DNA from: CAMDWQ01 sp964497635
GTDB taxonomy: Bacteria; Omnitrophota; Gorgyraeia; 2-02-FULL-51-18
Length of the DNA: 8,871 nucleotides
Assembly: GCA_964497635.1 (NCBI GenBank)
Contig: CAZCDB010000056.1
Location: forward strand, 1 to 8,871
Direction: 5' to 3'
Shown: one piece after another, positions 6,535 through 8,871 of the stretch
Layout of the letters: the number at the start of each line of letters is the position of its first letter
Numbering within the stretch: the stretch's first letter is position 1
Position numbers and translations under genes: made by a program
Notes under the pieces: generated by a model
Databases searched by the model: none
Told to the model about the DNA's origin: nothing
The model's input: only the letters and a program-made list of their open reading frames with translations

Positions 6535-7539
6535 ATGAGTCTCCACAACGGCTGCTGGATATTAGGTAGCTTCCGAAAAGATATACTTTTTATCTTCTCT
6601 CCCGGAATTATAGGCATCTTCCTGGCCGCTTATCTTCCTCAACCATCTATCTCTTTTGCTGTCTTTGTTTTTTTTACGGCCGTGCTGGTTGATTCAGGTC
6701 ATGTGTACACCACTGCCTGGAGAACTTTTTTTAGAAAAGAAGAGGTTCTCTCTCACTGGAGATACTGGGCGGTTCCACTTGGAATCATTCTAGGTGTGTT
6801 TTTATGGGTGAAGCTTAAAATTCCTCATCTATGGAGTTTTGTGGTGTATGCAACGGTCTATCACCACATGACTCAGTTTTACGGTTTTTTGAGGTGGTAT
6901 CAGAAGCTGGGTGGAAAATCTTCATCGCTATCTAGGTATTTTTTATTCGCACTGATGATTGTTCCTTTTATCTTACTGCACTTTAGAAAACTTCCTCAAG
7001 GTGGGATTTATACGGATCAAGATATATTTTTTTACCCCAACGAAGGACTCTTTGGACTGGGGCTTATTTTTTATGCAGGCGTCGTATTATCGTGGGTTTT
7101 GTATGAGCTTTACTCTCTAAGGAATAATACTTTTAAGATCAATCAATTCTTGGCCATTCTTGGGCCCGCAATTTTATATGGGGTATGTTTTCTTTATGGA
7201 AAAAATACGGTCCAAGTCATATCCCCTCTCTTGCTTTCTCATGGAATTCCTTACATGGCCGTGATGGATATCAGCCTTCCACGGCTCAATCCAAAACTGT
7301 TTAATACAATCTACAAGGCGATCGGGATTGTTGCCATTACGGCACTCATCGGAGGTCTTATAGACCTTTCTTTTGAAAATACCACGATTCCCATCAGCAA
7401 CGACTATACCTGGATCAGCGTCTCCAACTTTAAAACGCTTCTAATTGGGATCTATTTGGTCCCGCTTTTATGCCATTATATTTTTGATGGGGTTATCTGG
7501 AAATCCAAACATAAAGACGCAAAACTAATCTACTCTTAA
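6535..7539 (+). CDS. Polytopic membrane protein with conserved-looking His/Asp/Arg motifs, function unknown
   Basis: 334 aa from the ATG at 6535, with about eight hydrophobic segments. I do not recognise a named family. Polar residues sit in striking clusters in or next to membrane segments (numbering from this ATG): VDSGHVYTTAWRTFF (52-66, with Asp53, His56, Arg63), a His74-containing SHWRYW, YHHMTQFYGFLRWY (109-122, with His110, His111, Gln114, Arg120), SHGIPYMAVMD (235-245, with His236, Asp245) and CHYIFDGVIWK (313-323, with His314, Asp318). Buried His/Asp sets of this kind often bind metal or haem in integral membrane oxidoreductases, but the spacing does not match the classical desaturase histidine boxes, so that is only a hypothesis. 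The gene diverges from the lipid/kinase operon and shares its promoter design. An in-frame TTG at 6484 would add 17 residues but lies upstream of the promoter -35 and lacks an SD. Confidence 0.85.
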   Translation: MSLHNGCWILGSFRKDILFIFSPGIIGIFLAAYLPQPSISFAVFVFFTAVLVDSGHVYTTAWRTFFRKEEVLSHWRYWAVPLGIILGVFLWVKLKIPHLWSFVVYATVYHHMTQFYGFLRWYQKLGGKSSSLSRYFLFALMIVPFILLHFRKLPQGGIYTDQDIFFYPNEGLFGLGLIFYAGVVLSWVLYELYSLRNNTFKINQFLAILGPAILYGVCFLYGKNTVQVISPLLLSHGIPYMAVMDISLPRLNPKLFNTIYKAIGIVAITALIGGLIDLSFENTTIPISNDYTWISVSNFKTLLIGIYLVPLLCHYIFDGVIWKSKHKDAKLIYS

Positions 7540-7563
7540 AAGGTGGGGTTTTTTAGCAGACTG

Positions 7564-8073
7564 TTAGTTGGTGGCAAAAATCTTTTCAGGGTCCGTAGCA
7601 AAAACAATCCGGCCCGAGACAATCCACCCGGCGTCGGCGTAATAGCAAAGAAAACGGATAAATAACGGGCCTTTTTCATAATTGATCTGGATGGTGACTT
7701 GCCGGGCAGTGGCACTTAAGTCGACGACCTGCATCACCTCATAACCCGTGTACTTCCCATAAAGAGTTTCCATCTGATTGAAGGCTTTCAGAAGACTCTG
7801 GATAGAGTTGCTATCTGTCTCGCTAGGTCCCCCTTTTACCCATTCGGTCACCGCGGCCGCTGCCCCCTGGGTCTGATACTGGTTAAATCCAGCCACTAAA
7901 ATAAGTGGTAAATCCTCTGAACTAGCTACACTTTTATTCTCAGCCAAGGAGTGCGCCGCCATCGAGAAAGCTGTCGGAATCCCCTTATAAACTTTCTTTT
8001 CAGATGGCTCAGCCGCACAGACAGAAGAAAAACCAAATAAGAGAAGGAGAACGCTTAAAGGTAAATGTTTCAT
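7564..8073 (-). CDS. Small exported protein of unknown function
   Basis: 169 aa with a clear Sec signal peptide: MKHLP, a Leu-rich core, then a cleavage site around SVCA/AEPSEK (residue ~20). The mature ~149 residues contain a helical half (55-108; AGFNQYQTQGAAAAVTEWVKGG) and a strand-rich C-terminal half (VTIQINYEKGPLFIRFLCYY, GWIVSGRIVFATDPEKI). The ending, with a tryptophan followed by a strand and a DPxKI tail, recalls small NTF2-like domains, but I cannot name a family. The Cys at 19 has no lipobox, so it is probably periplasmic rather than a lipoprotein. It overlaps the upstream AsmA-like gene by one base (TAATG) and has no strong SD of its own, so it is likely translated by coupling. 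It ends 24 nt from the stop of the convergent membrane protein gene. Confidence 0.85.
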   Translation of the reverse strand: MKHLPLSVLLLLFGFSSVCAAEPSEKKVYKGIPTAFSMAAHSLAENKSVASSEDLPLILVAGFNQYQTQGAAAAVTEWVKGGPSETDSNSIQSLLKAFNQMETLYGKYTGYEVMQVVDLSATARQVTIQINYEKGPLFIRFLCYYADAGWIVSGRIVFATDPEKIFATN

Positions 8074-8852
8074 TATTTTTTTATCCCAAAAATAGAACCG
8101 AGTTGATCCGCAACACCGCCAACAACGTCTTTAGCGGTATTAGTCACTCCCGAGTTGAAGATGTCGGAGATTTTATCGAGTCCTAAATCCGCAATCTGGA
8201 CTCCTCCGGCTTGGAAGTTTTGCAAAAGGTCCCCTACCTTAAAATCTAAAAGCCCACTTAAAACACTGTTTCTCAACACATGCCCGATGATGATCGGTGT
8301 GATTGCACGAACATCCTGGACATCGCGGAAAGTTTCATCTATCTGGAGATTAAACTCTTTTACTAGCGGGATTGGTTTAGAAAAATCCTTGTAGAGGACT
8401 TTATCGATTTTAAGCCTTAAGCTGTCGATTTGAATTTTGGGGGTAGGTTTTGAGTCTGTGGTTTTTTGTTTGGTCTTTGAAGGTTTTAATTCGGAAAGGT
8501 TGAGCTTTCCCTCCTTATTCTTCTCAATGACGAGCTCACCCACATGAAGATAGACTTCTTTTAAGTGAGGTTTCCCAGAAATAATAGAACCTAGGTCCGC
8601 ATCTACCCGAACTTCCGGAAGAAAGAACATGATTTTTTCAGAAAAAGAAGGGGGGTTGAAAAGTTTGAGATCGCGAATACTGATCTTTGAAAGAGAGAGG
8701 TTGGAAGAAAAATGTCCAATCTTCAACTCAAGTCCTGTCGCTGCTCGACAAACACTGCCGATCGACGATCGAATGATCGCATCGCGACTAAAAAAGAGAG
8801 TGGCAGAAACGACGATCAGGATACCAACTAGCTTGAGGATTGGATTTTTCAT
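8073..8852 (-). CDS. Short AsmA-like envelope protein
   Basis: 259 aa with one N-terminal membrane anchor (residues ~7-22) and a periplasmic remainder. The N-terminal AsmA signature is visible: TGLELKIGHFSSNLSLSKIS (39-58), IRDLKLFNPPSF (59-70), LPEVRVDADLGSIISGKPHLKEVYL (78-102, read in pieces), then IEKNKEGKLNLSEL (109-122). A Lys/Thr-rich linker (~123-138) leads to a second beta-rich segment (139-174) and a Gly/Val-rich tail (215-255). AsmA/YhdP/TamB-type proteins bridge the envelope and are implicated in phospholipid transport or outer membrane assembly. This protein is far shorter than E. coli AsmA (about 617 aa), so it would be a minimal version. The start is fixed by a perfect SD, AGGAGGT, 3 nt upstream of the ATG. 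It is transcribed with the following exported protein. Confidence 0.85.
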   Translation of the reverse strand: MKNPILKLVGILIVVSATLFFSRDAIIRSSIGSVCRAATGLELKIGHFSSNLSLSKISIRDLKLFNPPSFSEKIMFFLPEVRVDADLGSIISGKPHLKEVYLHVGELVIEKNKEGKLNLSELKPSKTKQKTTDSKPTPKIQIDSLRLKIDKVLYKDFSKPIPLVKEFNLQIDETFRDVQDVRAITPIIIGHVLRNSVLSGLLDFKVGDLLQNFQAGGVQIADLGLDKISDIFNSGVTNTAKDVVGGVADQLGSIFGIKK

Positions 8853-8871
8853 GGGACCTCCTGTCGTTATG

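Noticed and set aside
7537..7566. Possible terminator between the convergent genes (oligo-A, GGTGGGG, oligo-T)
   Set aside because: Only a weak A/T stem of four to five pairs can be drawn, with no GC-rich stem, so it is not a convincing intrinsic terminator on either strand.
8000..8073. Lipoprotein signal in the small exported protein (Cys19)
   Set aside because: The residues before the Cys are F-S-S-V, which does not fit the lipobox pattern; an ordinary signal peptidase I site follows at once.
1..8871. RNA genes, CRISPR arrays, insertion sequences
   Set aside because: No tRNA-like cloverleaf, rRNA segment, regularly spaced repeats, transposase or terminal inverted repeats were noticed by eye.

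Overview
The window comes from a diderm (Gram-negative) bacterium. It encodes a FadL-type outer-membrane channel with a signal peptide and C-terminal aromatic residue, an AsmA-like envelope protein and a secreted periplasmic protein. Base composition is uneven: one sampled line in the reductase gene (3781-3840) has 15 G+C in 60, while lines in the FadL gene have 36-38 in 60. I cannot assign a taxon securely. The mix of a 7TM-type histidine kinase, short AsmA protein and stand-alone lipid genes would fit Bdellovibrionota/Deltaproteobacteria- or Omnitrophota-like lineages, but that is an impression only.

Layout. Positions 6338 down to 45 on the minus strand form one compact five-gene operon: FadL-type porin, acyl carrier protein, NAD(P)-dependent thioester-reductase-like SDR, AMP-dependent ligase homologue, and 7TM-GAF sensor histidine kinase. 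The gaps are 10 and 16 nt, then two ATGA stop/start overlaps. A possible sixth gene starts at 29 and runs off the left edge. A strong sigma70-like promoter (TTGACA-N17-TAAAAT) lies upstream of the porin. Diverging from it on the plus strand is a polytopic membrane protein of 334 aa with several His/Asp/Arg motifs. Its own promoter (TTGACA-N17-TATCTT) places the predicted transcription start on the A of the ATG, so its mRNA is probably leaderless. At the right end, on the minus strand, an AsmA-like protein and a small exported protein form a second, 1-nt-overlapping pair convergent to the membrane protein gene.

How the genes may work together. The ligase (A), carrier protein (T) and reductase (R) are the three parts of a carboxylic acid reductase, here as separate polypeptides. 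A FadL-type channel could supply or export the hydrophobic substrate, and the divergent His-rich membrane protein could act further on the lipid. The kinase is translationally coupled to the ligase, so lipid chemistry and sensing are made from one mRNA. The most curious point is that the ligase has lost hallmark catalytic residues: the P-loop lysine is Val, the A8 Arg/Asp are Leu/Arg, and the chain ends before the A10 lysine. The reductase and carrier protein keep theirs. The product of the pathway and the ligand of the kinase cannot be read from the sequence.
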